From NCBI RefSeq assembly GCF_003885045.1, contig NZ_RHJS01000002.1:1302001-1366000 (forward strand): 64,000 nt of DNA, in the 5' to 3' direction. The notes under the pieces were generated by a model. The model was not told where the DNA came from and searched no databases. It worked only from the letters and a program-made list of their open reading frames with translations. Source of the DNA: Schaedlerella arabinosiphila (lineage in GTDB: Bacteria > Bacillota > Clostridia > Lachnospirales > Lachnospiraceae). The translations under genes were made by a program, and so were the position numbers. The number at the start of each line of letters is the position of its first letter. The first letter of the stretch is position 1. Shown one piece after another: positions 18,788 to 26,485 of this stretch.

Positions 18788-19186
18788 ATGCAATACTGTG
18801 AATTAGGCGTTTCCGGGCTGAATGTTTCCAGCATTTGTATGGGGTGTATGGGATTTGGCGAGGCGGGAAACGGCCAGCATACATGGACGATTGACGAGGA
18901 ACATTCCCGTGAAATCATCCGCCGGGGGCTGGAATTGGGCGTTAATTTCTTTGATACAGCCATAGGATACCAGAGCGGAACCAGCGAGCAGTATCTTGGA
19001 CGTGCGCTGCGGGATTATGCAAGGCGTGACGAGGTGGTTGTGGCTACGAAATTTCTTCCCCGCACACAGGAAGAAATCAAGGCAGGCATTACCGGGCAGC
19101 AGCATATCGAGCGGATGATAAACAAAAGTCTTATCAATCTTGGCATGGATTATGTAGATGCCCGTGTTATAATAGGGACAAGTTAG
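18788..19186 (+). pseudogene. Aldo/keto reductase, 3'-truncated
   Basis: The first 125 or so residues are a normal aldo/keto reductase: ELGVSGLNVSSICMGCMGFG, then LELGVNFFDTAIGYQSGTSE with the catalytic Asp and Tyr, then the lysine segment VVVATKF. After LGMDYVDA the expected barrel strand is replaced by RVIIGTS and a stop. Intact members are about 320 residues, so the last 60 percent is missing and no fold is expected. The break at about 19,160 coincides with the start of a structured non-coding region and marks the left edge of foreign DNA. Confidence 0.85.
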
Positions 19187-19237
19187 AAGAACCCAGTAAA
19201 ATCAAGGGGTTGCACTAACTTGTCCCCTTATTTTTTT
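19175..19237 (+). promoter_or_regulatory. Two mutually exclusive hairpins at the reductase break point
   Basis: GGGACAAGTTAG at 19175-19186 is the exact complement of 19215-19226. Inside the same stretch AAGGGG (19204-19209) pairs with CCCCTT (19224-19229), followed by TTATTTTTTT. The second is a terminator and the first would disrupt it, as in an attenuator. A TATAAT at 19168-19173 stands just upstream. Alternatively the 12-bp arms are the end of a mobile element. Confidence 0.5.
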
Positions 19238-19394
19238 GCCCTTAAAAGGGCAAACGGAATCACCGCATTTCTGGTTTCCATCTGGGAGCCGTACATATAT
19301 TGCTGGCCAGCAGTATGAAAGTCTGATAGCGATTAAAGCAACCATACCATCCGCTGATGATGGATTTGAAGGTCCGAAGTCCTTATAAATGCTG

Positions 19395-19566
19395 ACGGGT
19401 TGCAACGGGGCGTTGTAATGATGGTTGACAGGTTTCGGCCGGGTTTAATGTGAACCGGGCGCCATGGGAGGGTTAAACCTGTGTTTCTGTACCATGGGCA
19501 TAAATGAGATTTAACTACGGAAAGCCGGGGAACTTACAGCGCCCATATTGTTGTGATGGTTTTTTA
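19395..19566 (+). ncRNA. Candidate structured non-coding RNA, family unknown
   Basis: The stretch 19187-19729 has no convincing gene but many nested complementarities. TTGCAACG pairs with CGTTGTAA (19400-19418). ACAGGTTT with AAACCTGT (19428-19435 / 19475-19482) encloses a second stem GCCGGGTT / AACCGGGC. ATGGGC pairs with GCCCAT (about 19493-19546). A run of T follows at 19560-19565. Another hairpin, GGCCC / GGGCC, lies at about 19696-19710 near the SymE-like gene. The set could be an untranslated RNA, a leader, or an origin/centromere region of the partition module. Confidence 0.35.
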
Positions 19567-19729
19567 TAGATTAGCTTATCGTTTCATTCGGAAACAAATA
19601 TTTCTTTTTTACAGGGAAAGGCACGGGCCGGTGCGCCTGGGAGCGGTTCCTGTAAAATTCCATAGGGAAGTTCAGTAACAGAGAATCAGTGGCAGGCCCG
19701 GTCTGGGCCGGTGAAAGGATAGGGAGCAG

Positions 19730-19972
19730 ATGAAGAAGGATGTCAGAAAATTTAAGGTATATGAGCAGAGCGGCCATAATTATAAGCCGACGCCTACGAT
19801 TACATTAAAGGGGCTTTGGCTGGAGGAATTGGGCTTTGGGGCGGGGACGCTCCTGACGGTCCGGTGTGAGGAAGGGAAGCTGGTCATTGAGCCGAGGGAG
19901 TCGGTGGATTACATTGATGTGTTTGAGGAACAGCAGTTAAGCATGGTGGCAGAGAGGAAAGTGAGGTTTTGA
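19730..19972 (+). CDS. SymE-like small protein
   Basis: An 80-residue protein with the SymE/AbrB-like core: FKVYEQSGHNYKPTPTITLK, then GLWLEELGFGAGTLLTVRCE and EGKLVIEPRES. The E. coli founder is a toxin that condenses nucleic acid, held off by an antisense RNA. In Firmicutes such proteins are common beside phage and plasmid genes and their roles are mostly untested. It is first in a row with ParA and ParB, three bases before the ParA start, so it is likely part of the partition operon. Confidence 0.75.
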   Translation: MKKDVRKFKVYEQSGHNYKPTPTITLKGLWLEELGFGAGTLLTVRCEEGKLVIEPRESVDYIDVFEEQQLSMVAERKVRF

Positions 19973-19975
19973 TAT

Positions 19976-20761
19976 ATGGGAAAGATTTATATGATCGGTT
20001 CACAAAAAGGGGGTACGGCGAAGACAACAACTACGTTCAATCTGGCGTATTGTCTGCGGAAGATGGGAAAGAGGGTTTTGGCTGTGGATTTTGACAGCCA
20101 GGCGAATTTGACAACGTGCTTCGGCGTGGAGGATACGGGAGTGCTGGATGATACTATCGGACATCTGATGATGGCGCAGATTGAGGATATGAAGCTGCCG
20201 TCCCCGAAGAAGTACATACGGACGAAGGACGGGGTGGACTTCATCCCATCGTCTATTTATCTGTCGGTGGTGGATGCGAAGCTGCGGCTGGAGATGGGGG
20301 CGGAGAAGATGCTGTCCGGGATTCTGGAGCCGCTGCGGGAGAAGTATGATTATATCCTGATTGATACCTGCCCGTCCCTTGGGACTCTGACAATAAATGC
20401 GTTGGCGGCTGCCGATGAGGTCATTATCACGGTGAACCCCCAGCTTCTGGCTATGATGGGGATGCAGGACTTTCTGCGGACGGTGGTGAAGATAAGGAAG
20501 TGGATCAATCCGGGGCTGGGGATTGCGGGTATCCTGATGACCATGTGCGAGTCCAGGACGAAGCTGTGCAGGGTTCTGACTGAGGAAGTGACGGAGAGCT
20601 TCCAGGAGCAGATACGGGTGTTTGAGACGAGGATTCCCAGTACGGTGAAGGTGGGGGAGAGCATTTATTACAGCCTGCCGGTGGCGGAGTACAGCCCGAA
20701 GGCGAGCGCGGGGATGGCTTACAGAAAGTTTGCAAAGGAGTTGGTTTCGTATGAAGGCTAA
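19976..20761 (+). CDS. ParA family partition ATPase
   Basis: A 261-residue ParA with a deviant Walker A (SQKGGTAKTTTTFNLAYCL), Walker A' (VLAVDFDSQANLTTCFG) and Walker B (YDYILIDTCPSLGTLTINAL). It binds DNA non-specifically when ATP-bound and, with ParB, spreads replicon copies before division. It lacks a long N-terminal HTH, as in small (type Ib or chromosomal-like) forms. The gene overlaps ParB by 11 bases. Its presence argues that the element was or is maintained outside the chromosome. Confidence 0.92.
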   Translation: MGKIYMIGSQKGGTAKTTTTFNLAYCLRKMGKRVLAVDFDSQANLTTCFGVEDTGVLDDTIGHLMMAQIEDMKLPSPKKYIRTKDGVDFIPSSIYLSVVDAKLRLEMGAEKMLSGILEPLREKYDYILIDTCPSLGTLTINALAAADEVIITVNPQLLAMMGMQDFLRTVVKIRKWINPGLGIAGILMTMCESRTKLCRVLTEEVTESFQEQIRVFETRIPSTVKVGESIYYSLPVAEYSPKASAGMAYRKFAKELVSYEG

Positions 20762-21752
20762 TGGGACGAAGAGGAAGATTTTTAATGACGCCGTGGACCT
20801 TCTGGCAGGGGCGGAAGAGGTTTCCGCTCCGGAGAACGGGATCAGGTTTCTGCCCATTGACAGTATCCGCCCGTTCCGGAAGCATCCTTTCCGGCTGTAT
20901 GAGGGGGAGCGTCTGGAGGATATGGTGGAGAGCATTAGGGAGCATGGCGTTCTGAATCCGGTGATCGTGTGGCAGAAGGGAGAGGAATATGAGATGCTGA
21001 CCGGGCATAACCGGCAGATGGCGGGGAAGCTGGCCGGGCTGGCGGAGATCCCGGCTATCGTGAAGACGGATTTGACGGAAGAGGATGCTTATGTGTATGT
21101 GATTGAGACCAACGTGATACAGAGGGGCTTTGCGGAGCTTCTGCCGTCCGAGAAGGCGGCGGTGCTGGCGGAGCGGTATGAGAAGGTCAGCAGCCAAGGG
21201 AGGCGGAATGACATTCTGGAAGAGATTGCAAGGCTGAACGGGCAGGACACGGCGGGGACTTGTGGACATGATGTCCACAAGTTGAAGAGCCGGGATACTA
21301 TTGGAGAAGAGTACGGGATGACCGGGAGGAATATTGCCAGGTATATGCGGGTGCAGCAGTTGGAGGAACCTTTGAAGGAGCGGTTGGACGAGGGGACGTT
21401 GCCTCTGGTGGCGGCAGTGGATCTGTCTTATCTGTCGGAGAAGGAGCAGAAGGTGGTGTCCGGGCTGGCGGAGAAGGGGAAGATTAAGCTGGATGCGAAG
21501 ACGGCGAAGCGCGTCAGGGGCATGGCCGGGAGTGTGACGGAGAAGAGGGTGCTGGAAACGCTTGACGGTGGGAAAGGGAAGAAGGATTTTGCCGGAAAGC
21601 CTATCAAGCTGCCGGCGGATGTGTATGAGAGGTATTTTGCCGGTGTGAAACCTGCGGACGTGGCAGGGATTGTGGAGGAAGCGCTGGCGGCATGGTTCGG
21701 GAAGGGAGGGGATGCAGATGTTCCAGGCGGAAGAGATAGAGAAGCTGGATAA
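20751..21752 (+). CDS. ParB family partition protein
   Basis: A 333-residue ParB. The N-terminal nuclease-like domain contains LPIDSIRPFRKHPFRLYEGE and MLTGHNRQMAGKLAGLAEIP (the GxxR CTP-binding patch). Next is the EDAYVYVIETNVIQRGFAEL segment, then a helix-turn-helix (TIGEEYGMTGRNIARYMRVQ) that would read parS. The start at 20751 overlaps the ParA stop. No perfect 16-bp parS palindrome of the Bacillus type was seen nearby; the inverted repeats before the operon are candidates. Confidence 0.9.
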   Translation: MKANGTKRKIFNDAVDLLAGAEEVSAPENGIRFLPIDSIRPFRKHPFRLYEGERLEDMVESIREHGVLNPVIVWQKGEEYEMLTGHNRQMAGKLAGLAEIPAIVKTDLTEEDAYVYVIETNVIQRGFAELLPSEKAAVLAERYEKVSSQGRRNDILEEIARLNGQDTAGTCGHDVHKLKSRDTIGEEYGMTGRNIARYMRVQQLEEPLKERLDEGTLPLVAAVDLSYLSEKEQKVVSGLAEKGKIKLDAKTAKRVRGMAGSVTEKRVLETLDGGKGKKDFAGKPIKLPADVYERYFAGVKPADVAGIVEEALAAWFGKGGDADVPGGRDREAG

Positions 21753-21993
21753 GTCCTATTTTAACATTATCCTGGCGGAGAACTATGATGTGACGATCCA
21801 GTCTAAGAATACGGGGCATATCTGGTATATCCATAACCCGGAGTATCCGGGGGAAGGGGAGTGTATTATTTTCCATAAGCACAGGGCTTCCCATCCGTAT
21901 CATCAGCATGGCAGGGCCAGAAATCTGCGGCAGGCAGTGAAGAGTATCAAGGGGCATGACGTGTTCCAGATGAACGGCAGGAGACGTTCGTAA
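21718..21993 (+). CDS. Uncharacterised 91-residue protein of the partition module
   Basis: A small basic protein (LDKSYFNIILAENYDVTIQS, then TGHIWYIHNPEYPGEGECII and the histidine-rich HKHRASHPYHQHGRAR). The start at 21718 lies seven bases after GGAGG; ATG 21712 is too close. It overlaps the end of parB in another frame, so it belongs to that operon. I do not recognise a family, and the role is unknown. Confidence 0.7.
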   Translation: MFQAEEIEKLDKSYFNIILAENYDVTIQSKNTGHIWYIHNPEYPGEGECIIFHKHRASHPYHQHGRARNLRQAVKSIKGHDVFQMNGRRRS

Positions 21994-22185
21994 TATATGG
22001 CATGAAGAGGAAATCGTGAGAGCTCTGGCATATTGACATATGTCGGAGTTTTCTTATGTATATATTGTGGATGCAAATATGCCAATGGGTTTTTAATGAG
22101 TTCTTAGAAAGCCCGTTCCATTAGATGGGAATATGCTGTATAATAGAGTTTGTTATGAAAGGCAATCAATCAGGGAGGCGGAAAA

Positions 22186-22698
22186 ATGATCTGTAAAATA
22201 AGAAAATGGGCCCTGGCAGATGCGGCAGATCTGGCGGCGGCTCTTTCCAATAGAAAAGTGCAGGATAATCTTAGAGATGGGCTGCCGTATCCTTATACGG
22301 AACAAGACGGGGTGGACTTTATTTCTGCCATGCTGTCTGCGGATGAAAATGAAACATTTGCTTTTGCTATAACTGCAGATGGACGTGTGGTGGGGAGTAT
22401 TGGTGTTTTCCGTCAGGGGAATATCCACAGGCAGACAGCCGAGCTGGGATATTATATTGCGGAAGGATACTGGGGAAAAGGGATCATGACGGAGGCTGTG
22501 AAACAGATTTGCGGATATGTTTTTGATAAAAGTGATATTATCCGTATTTACGCAGAGCCATTTGCGTATAATAAGGCATCCTGTCGTGTGCTGGAAAAGG
22601 CAGGTTTTCAGTATGAGGGGACGTTAAGAAATAATGCGGTAAAAAACGGGAAAGTGATCGATATGAAAATGTATTCCTTGCTAAAAAAGGAAATATGA
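22186..22698 (+). CDS. GNAT family N-acetyltransferase (RimJ/RimL-like)
   Basis: A 170-residue acetyltransferase: a substrate-side start (CKIRKWALADAADLAAALSN), the acetyl-CoA pocket ELGYYIAEGYWGKGIMTEAV with the GxGKG-like turn, and the IYAEPFAYNKASCRVLEKAG end with the NxxSxxxLEKxGF pattern. It transfers acetyl to an amine; the target is not evident. The gene has its own GGGAGGCGG ribosome site and starts the cargo block behind the partition genes. An inverted repeat (TGGCATATT / AATATGCCA) at 22026-22084 separates the two. Confidence 0.88.
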   Translation: MICKIRKWALADAADLAAALSNRKVQDNLRDGLPYPYTEQDGVDFISAMLSADENETFAFAITADGRVVGSIGVFRQGNIHRQTAELGYYIAEGYWGKGIMTEAVKQICGYVFDKSDIIRIYAEPFAYNKASCRVLEKAGFQYEGTLRNNAVKNGKVIDMKMYSLLKKEI

Positions 22699-22734
22699 AT
22701 TTCAGGATTTGGATTGGGCATTGTGGAGAATAGA

Positions 22735-23166
22735 ATGGAGAAAAAAGTGTTAATATGGGAACCATGGTTCTTCATGACTTTTGGGCTGTTTCATCTGCAC
22801 AGGATATGGGGATTGATAGACAGAGATTCTTATGCCGGATTTTGGGTGGGCATATTGGAAAGTAAAGGGGTGTTTTATTTTACGTTGATGGGAGTATTGG
22901 CAGGATTGAGTGTTTTAGGAATCTTTACTTTTACGAAATGCCGGGGTAACAACTATTGGTGGAGATGGATATATCTGTTTGGCGGCGCTTATGTGCTATT
23001 TGATCTATATGCGATTGCGGCCGGATTGGAATTTTGGAATAAACTTTTGTTGTGGATGTTTGACGTAGACTCAATTTATTGGAATGCGGTATGGTCATTC
23101 TTTGTATTGCTTGGTGGGTTTAGCTTTCTATTAGGAATGAAACTATTGGAGCAGAGAAAGGGATGA
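22735..23166 (+). CDS. Uncharacterised four-helix membrane protein
   Basis: A 143-residue protein with about four hydrophobic helices (FFMTFGLFHLHRIWGL, FTLMGVLAGLSVLGIFTF, WIYLFGGAYVLFDLYAIAAG, AVWSFFVLLGGFSFLLGMKL). ATG 22735 follows GGAG by seven bases; upstream in-frame TTG and GTG codons lack a site. It stands 36 bp after the acetyltransferase stop and 24 bp before a hydrolase, so it is part of the cargo operon. No family was recognised. Confidence 0.75.
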   Translation: MEKKVLIWEPWFFMTFGLFHLHRIWGLIDRDSYAGFWVGILESKGVFYFTLMGVLAGLSVLGIFTFTKCRGNNYWWRWIYLFGGAYVLFDLYAIAAGLEFWNKLLLWMFDVDSIYWNAVWSFFVLLGGFSFLLGMKLLEQRKG

Positions 23167-23190
23167 GCCTGGCTATATGGAGGCGGTTTT

Positions 23191-23793
23191 ATGGAAAAAG
23201 CAATTTTATATATTCATGGAAAAAATGGGAGTTATATGGAAGTTGAACAGTACAGGAAAAATTGTATGGGCTTTGATATGATCGGGATAGACTACCAGGA
23301 TGATGTCCCGTGGGTTGTGCAGGATCAGATTCGGGCGGCATACGATAAAGCCTGTGAAAAATACAACCATATTTATATCATTGCGAATAGTATAGGAGCT
23401 TACTTTGCAATGTACACATTACAGACTTGTGATATTGAGAAGGCTTTCTTTATATCGCCTGTACTTGATATGGAAAGACTTATACTGGATATGATGGAGT
23501 GGGCGGATGTATCGGAGAAGGAACTGTGCGAAAAGGAGGAAATTATTACTGATTTTGGAGAAAAGCTATCATGGGCATATTTATGTTTTGTCAGGGCTAA
23601 TCCAATAACATGGAATATTCCTACGGAGATCTTATATGCAGGAAATGATACTCTTATATCCCGGCAGACAGTGGACATGTTTGTCAGTAGTCATCATGCG
23701 GCTCTTACTGTGATGGAAAATGGGGAACATTGGTTTCATACAGATGAACAGATTGCCTTTTTAAATAGCTGGATGAAAAGGGTAATATGTTAA
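23191..23793 (+). CDS. Small alpha/beta hydrolase
   Basis: A 200-residue hydrolase fold (KAILYIHGKNGSYMEVEQYR as the strand-3/oxyanion region, YIIANSIGAYFAMYTLQ as the nucleophile elbow with Ser in NSIGAY, and a late histidine in VMENGEHWFHTDEQIAFLNS). The GxSxG motif reads A-N-S-I-G, a permitted variant. The substrate is unknown; members near acetyltransferases often act on small esters. It starts behind GGAGGCGG. Confidence 0.85.
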   Translation: MEKAILYIHGKNGSYMEVEQYRKNCMGFDMIGIDYQDDVPWVVQDQIRAAYDKACEKYNHIYIIANSIGAYFAMYTLQTCDIEKAFFISPVLDMERLILDMMEWADVSEKELCEKEEIITDFGEKLSWAYLCFVRANPITWNIPTEILYAGNDTLISRQTVDMFVSSHHAALTVMENGEHWFHTDEQIAFLNSWMKRVIC

Positions 23794-23826
23794 AATGATA
23801 GAAATTGGACGGAAAGAGGCAGCCAG

Positions 23827-24309
23827 ATGAGGAATGCGGATTTTTGTATGGAGTTGAAGCGGGCGGAATGTCCGGTGAAGGTGGCGGAGATTGTGGAGAA
23901 GACAATAAGGGCCGTCTATCCCCATTATTATCCTTCCGGGGCAGTATGGTTTTTTCTGGATTTGCATAACGAACAGAGGATAAGAGAAGCGTTTGCCAGG
24001 GAAGATATTTACTTCGCGGCGGTGCAGGGAGAGATTGTAGGAACCGGGAGTATCAGGGGGAATGAGATCTGCAGGCTGTTTATTTTACCGGAATATCAGG
24101 CAAAAGGTTACGGAAGCAGGCTGATGGATCTCCTGGAGGATACGGTTTTCCAGCAGTATCAGGCGGTACATATTGATGCGTCTTTCCCGGCGGAAAGCAT
24201 GTATTTGAAACGGGGATACCGGATAAAAACTTATGAGAAGATTAAGACAGAGGGCGGGGATTATCTCTGTTACCATACAATGGAAAAGGTGGCAGGTGGA
24301 AAGGGATAA
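23827..24309 (+). CDS. GNAT family N-acetyltransferase
   Basis: A 160-residue acetyltransferase with central CoA-binding sequence EICRLFILPEYQAKGYGSRL (QxxGxG/A type loop) and a final VHIDASFPAESMYLKRGYRI strand-helix. ATG 23827 follows GAGGCAGCC. It lies 33 bp after the hydrolase and 20 bp before a metallo-hydrolase, in one apparent cargo operon. The acceptor is unknown. Confidence 0.85.
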   Translation: MRNADFCMELKRAECPVKVAEIVEKTIRAVYPHYYPSGAVWFFLDLHNEQRIREAFAREDIYFAAVQGEIVGTGSIRGNEICRLFILPEYQAKGYGSRLMDLLEDTVFQQYQAVHIDASFPAESMYLKRGYRIKTYEKIKTEGGDYLCYHTMEKVAGGKG

Positions 24310-24329
24310 AGATTTTCAGGAGGGAACAG

Positions 24330-25091
24330 ATGGATAAATGGTTTACGGTTGACAGGATAGATGAGGATACTTACATCATCAGCGAATACCGGCATTGGGA
24401 GGAAACACATTGTTATCTGCTGAATGGTTCCGGGCGCAGTCTATTGATTGATACGGGGCTTGGGATCTGTAATATTTATGACGAGGTGGTGAAGCTGACA
24501 GACCAGCCGGTTACGGCTGTTGCTACACATATCCATTGGGATCATATCGGAGGGCATAAATATTTTCCGGATTTCTATGCCCATGAAGAGGAATTGGGGT
24601 GGCTGTCGGGCGGGTTCCCTTTGTCTATGGAAACGGTCAGGGGCATGGTAGTTGACCGTTGTGAACTGCCGGAAGGTTATAATGTGGGCAGCTATGAGAT
24701 GTTCCAGGGGAGGCCGTCCGTGGTCCTGCGCGGCGGGGAAGAGATTGACATTGGCGGGAGGATGATAAAGGTGTTTCATACGCCGGGACATTCACCGGGG
24801 CATATGTGCTTTTGGGAACCGGAGCGTGGATATCTTTTTACAGGGGATCTGATCTACAAGGATACCTTGTTTGCGTATTATCCATCTACAGATCCGGGAG
24901 CTTATCTTTCCTCACTGGAAAAGATGGCACTTCTTCCTGTGGAAAGGGTATTCCCGGCGCACCATTCCCTGGATATCCAGCCGGAGATTATCGGCCGTAT
25001 GAGGGATGCTTTCCGGGGATTGAAGGAGAGCGGGAAACTGCGTCATGGGAGCGGGACTTTTGATTACGGAGACTGGGCGGTCTGGCTGTGA
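24330..25091 (+). CDS. MBL-fold metallo-hydrolase
   Basis: A 253-residue metallo-beta-lactamase fold protein. The metal motif HxHxDH is in AVATHIHWDHIGGH (about residue 68), a third histidine is in FHTPGHSPGHMCFWEPERGY, the bridging Asp in YLFTGDLIYKD and the last histidine in PAHHSLDI. Such enzymes hydrolyse esters, thioesters or phosphodiesters. Beta-lactam cleavage is not implied: this subgroup is the general hydrolase (glyoxalase-II-like) type. Confidence 0.88.
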   Translation: MDKWFTVDRIDEDTYIISEYRHWEETHCYLLNGSGRSLLIDTGLGICNIYDEVVKLTDQPVTAVATHIHWDHIGGHKYFPDFYAHEEELGWLSGGFPLSMETVRGMVVDRCELPEGYNVGSYEMFQGRPSVVLRGGEEIDIGGRMIKVFHTPGHSPGHMCFWEPERGYLFTGDLIYKDTLFAYYPSTDPGAYLSSLEKMALLPVERVFPAHHSLDIQPEIIGRMRDAFRGLKESGKLRHGSGTFDYGDWAVWL

Positions 25092-25102
25092 TGGGGGTGT
25101 TT

Positions 25103-25642
25103 ATGAGGGATGAAGGCAGGATGGAGTCAGAAGATATTATTCTGGGAAAGGCAAAATATGAGGATTAGAGATCGATATACCGGAATGTCTGGTCAAGGCC
25201 GGAAACAGCAGAATATATGGTATGGAAAGTGACGGCTGATGAGGATGGGGCCAGGGAGAGGATACAGAGGACGATTGCGTGGCAGGAGACCCATGATGCG
25301 TGGCTGGTGTATGAGAGGGGCAGCGGGCAGGCCATTGGTTTTGCCGGAGTGGAGGAATCAGAGCCGCGTATTTTTCATGAGACTGGTATTGCCCTGGGGC
25401 CGGAGTATGTGGGAAGGGGATATGGAAAACAAATCCTGGGTTTATTGATGGAATACTGTATTTCTTTAGGCGGGCAGGAATTTTATTATTCTACACGGGC
25501 AGGGAATCTTGCCTCAAGGGCACTGGCGTTATCCTGTGGATTGACTTATCAGTGTTCGGAGCGGAGGACAGACCAGCGCAGCGGGAAAACTTATGAATTG
25601 GAGATTTATAAAAAGAATCTGGAAAGGGGGGATATGGAATGA
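25103..25642 (+). pseudogene. GNAT acetyltransferase interrupted by an in-frame amber codon
   Basis: From ATG 25103 the frame reads MRDEGRMESEDIILGKAKYE-D, then TAG at 25166-25168, then RSIYRNVWSRPETAEYM and an otherwise normal GNAT domain (GIALGPEYVGRGYGKQILGL, NLASRALALSCGL) ending at 25642. Relatives have W at the stop position (YEDWRS...NVWSRPE), so a TGG to TAG change explains it. Restart inside (ATG 25217) would omit the first strand and helix. The next gene starts within the same four bases. A suppressed or very recent nonsense mutation is possible. Confidence 0.75.
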
Positions 25643-26265
25643 ATACCTATCAGGTTATAGATGAAAAAAACTGGGAGAGAGCCATGCACTGTATGGTTTT
25701 CAGGGAAAGCGTGGAGCCTGCTTTCTGTGTGACATTTGAGGCTGATATTACAAATTTCCGGCGGAAAGTAAGGGCGCGGAATCTTTCTTTTACGCTGGCG
25801 TTTGTGTATGCGGTATGTAAATGCGCGAATGACATTGAGGCGTTCCGGTATCGTTTCCTGGACGGGAGGGTGATCCTTTTTGACCATATTGATAGTGCGT
25901 TTACTTATCTGAATCAGGATACGGGGCTGTTCAAAGTGGTCAATGTGCCGCTTCGGGGCAGTATTCAGGAATATGTGGAGACGGCGGGAAGGATTGCCAG
26001 GGAGCAGAAGGAATATTTTACCGGTCCCCTTGGAAATGATGTGTTCCAGTGTTCGCCTATGCCCTGGATCACCTATACGCATATCTCACATACCAATTCC
26101 GGGAAAAAGGATAATGCGACGCCTTTGTTTGACTGGGGGAAGTATCATGAGAAGGACGGTAAAATTGTCATGCCTGTATCTGTCCAGGCGCATCATTCTT
26201 TTGTGGATGGGATACACATTGGGCAGTTTGCGGATATGCTCCAGAGATATCTGGAATCGTTTTAG
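25639..26265 (+). CDS. Chloramphenicol acetyltransferase-like (CatA-type) O-acyltransferase
   Basis: A 208-residue protein of the trimeric CAT fold. The catalytic motif HHxxxDG appears as QAHHSFVDGIHIGQFADMLQ near the C-terminus, and TYTHISHTNSGKKDNATPLF matches the substrate/CoA region. CAT enzymes acetylate the 3-hydroxyl of chloramphenicol, but relatives with this divergent motif often act on other substrates, so resistance is possible, not shown. Its ATG overlaps the stop of the interrupted GNAT gene. Confidence 0.8.
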   Translation: MNTYQVIDEKNWERAMHCMVFRESVEPAFCVTFEADITNFRRKVRARNLSFTLAFVYAVCKCANDIEAFRYRFLDGRVILFDHIDSAFTYLNQDTGLFKVVNVPLRGSIQEYVETAGRIAREQKEYFTGPLGNDVFQCSPMPWITYTHISHTNSGKKDNATPLFDWGKYHEKDGKIVMPVSVQAHHSFVDGIHIGQFADMLQRYLESF

Positions 26266-26341
26266 GTGTGGAAGCGAGGTCATATCATAGAATCTTGGAC
26301 AGGATTTTATGATCAAAATTCTATTGTAAGTTTATAAAAAG

Positions 26342-26378
26342 GGCTGAAAATGCTGGGAAGGCATTTTCAGCCTTTTTT
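26342..26378 (+). terminator. Strong terminator closing the cargo operon
   Basis: GGCTGAAAATGC / GCATTTTCAGCC stem with a short loop followed by TTTTTT, 77 bp after the CAT-like stop. Confidence 0.9.
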
Positions 26379-26410
26379 CCATTTGGAAGGGAAATTGTTT
26401 GCGGAAGTGA

Positions 26411-26464
26411 TTGACATGTCAGCAGATTCTTTGTATAATAGTTATTGACTTCAAGTCAATAACT
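26411..26464 (+). promoter_or_regulatory. Promoter with a 25-bp perfect operator palindrome
   Basis: TTGACA at 26411-26416 and TATAAT at 26434-26439 are spaced by 17. Directly after the -10 box, 26440-26464 is a perfect dyad: AGTTATTGACTT, a central C, then its complement. It begins where transcription should start, so bound repressor would block the TetR-MFS operon. Confidence 0.9.
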
Positions 26465-26485
26465 ATTGAGGGAGGAGGAGGGAAA

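Noticed and set aside
24330..25091. Metallo-beta-lactamase conferring beta-lactam resistance
   Set aside because: It has the general MBL metal motifs but no signal peptide and resembles the glyoxalase-II-like hydrolases.
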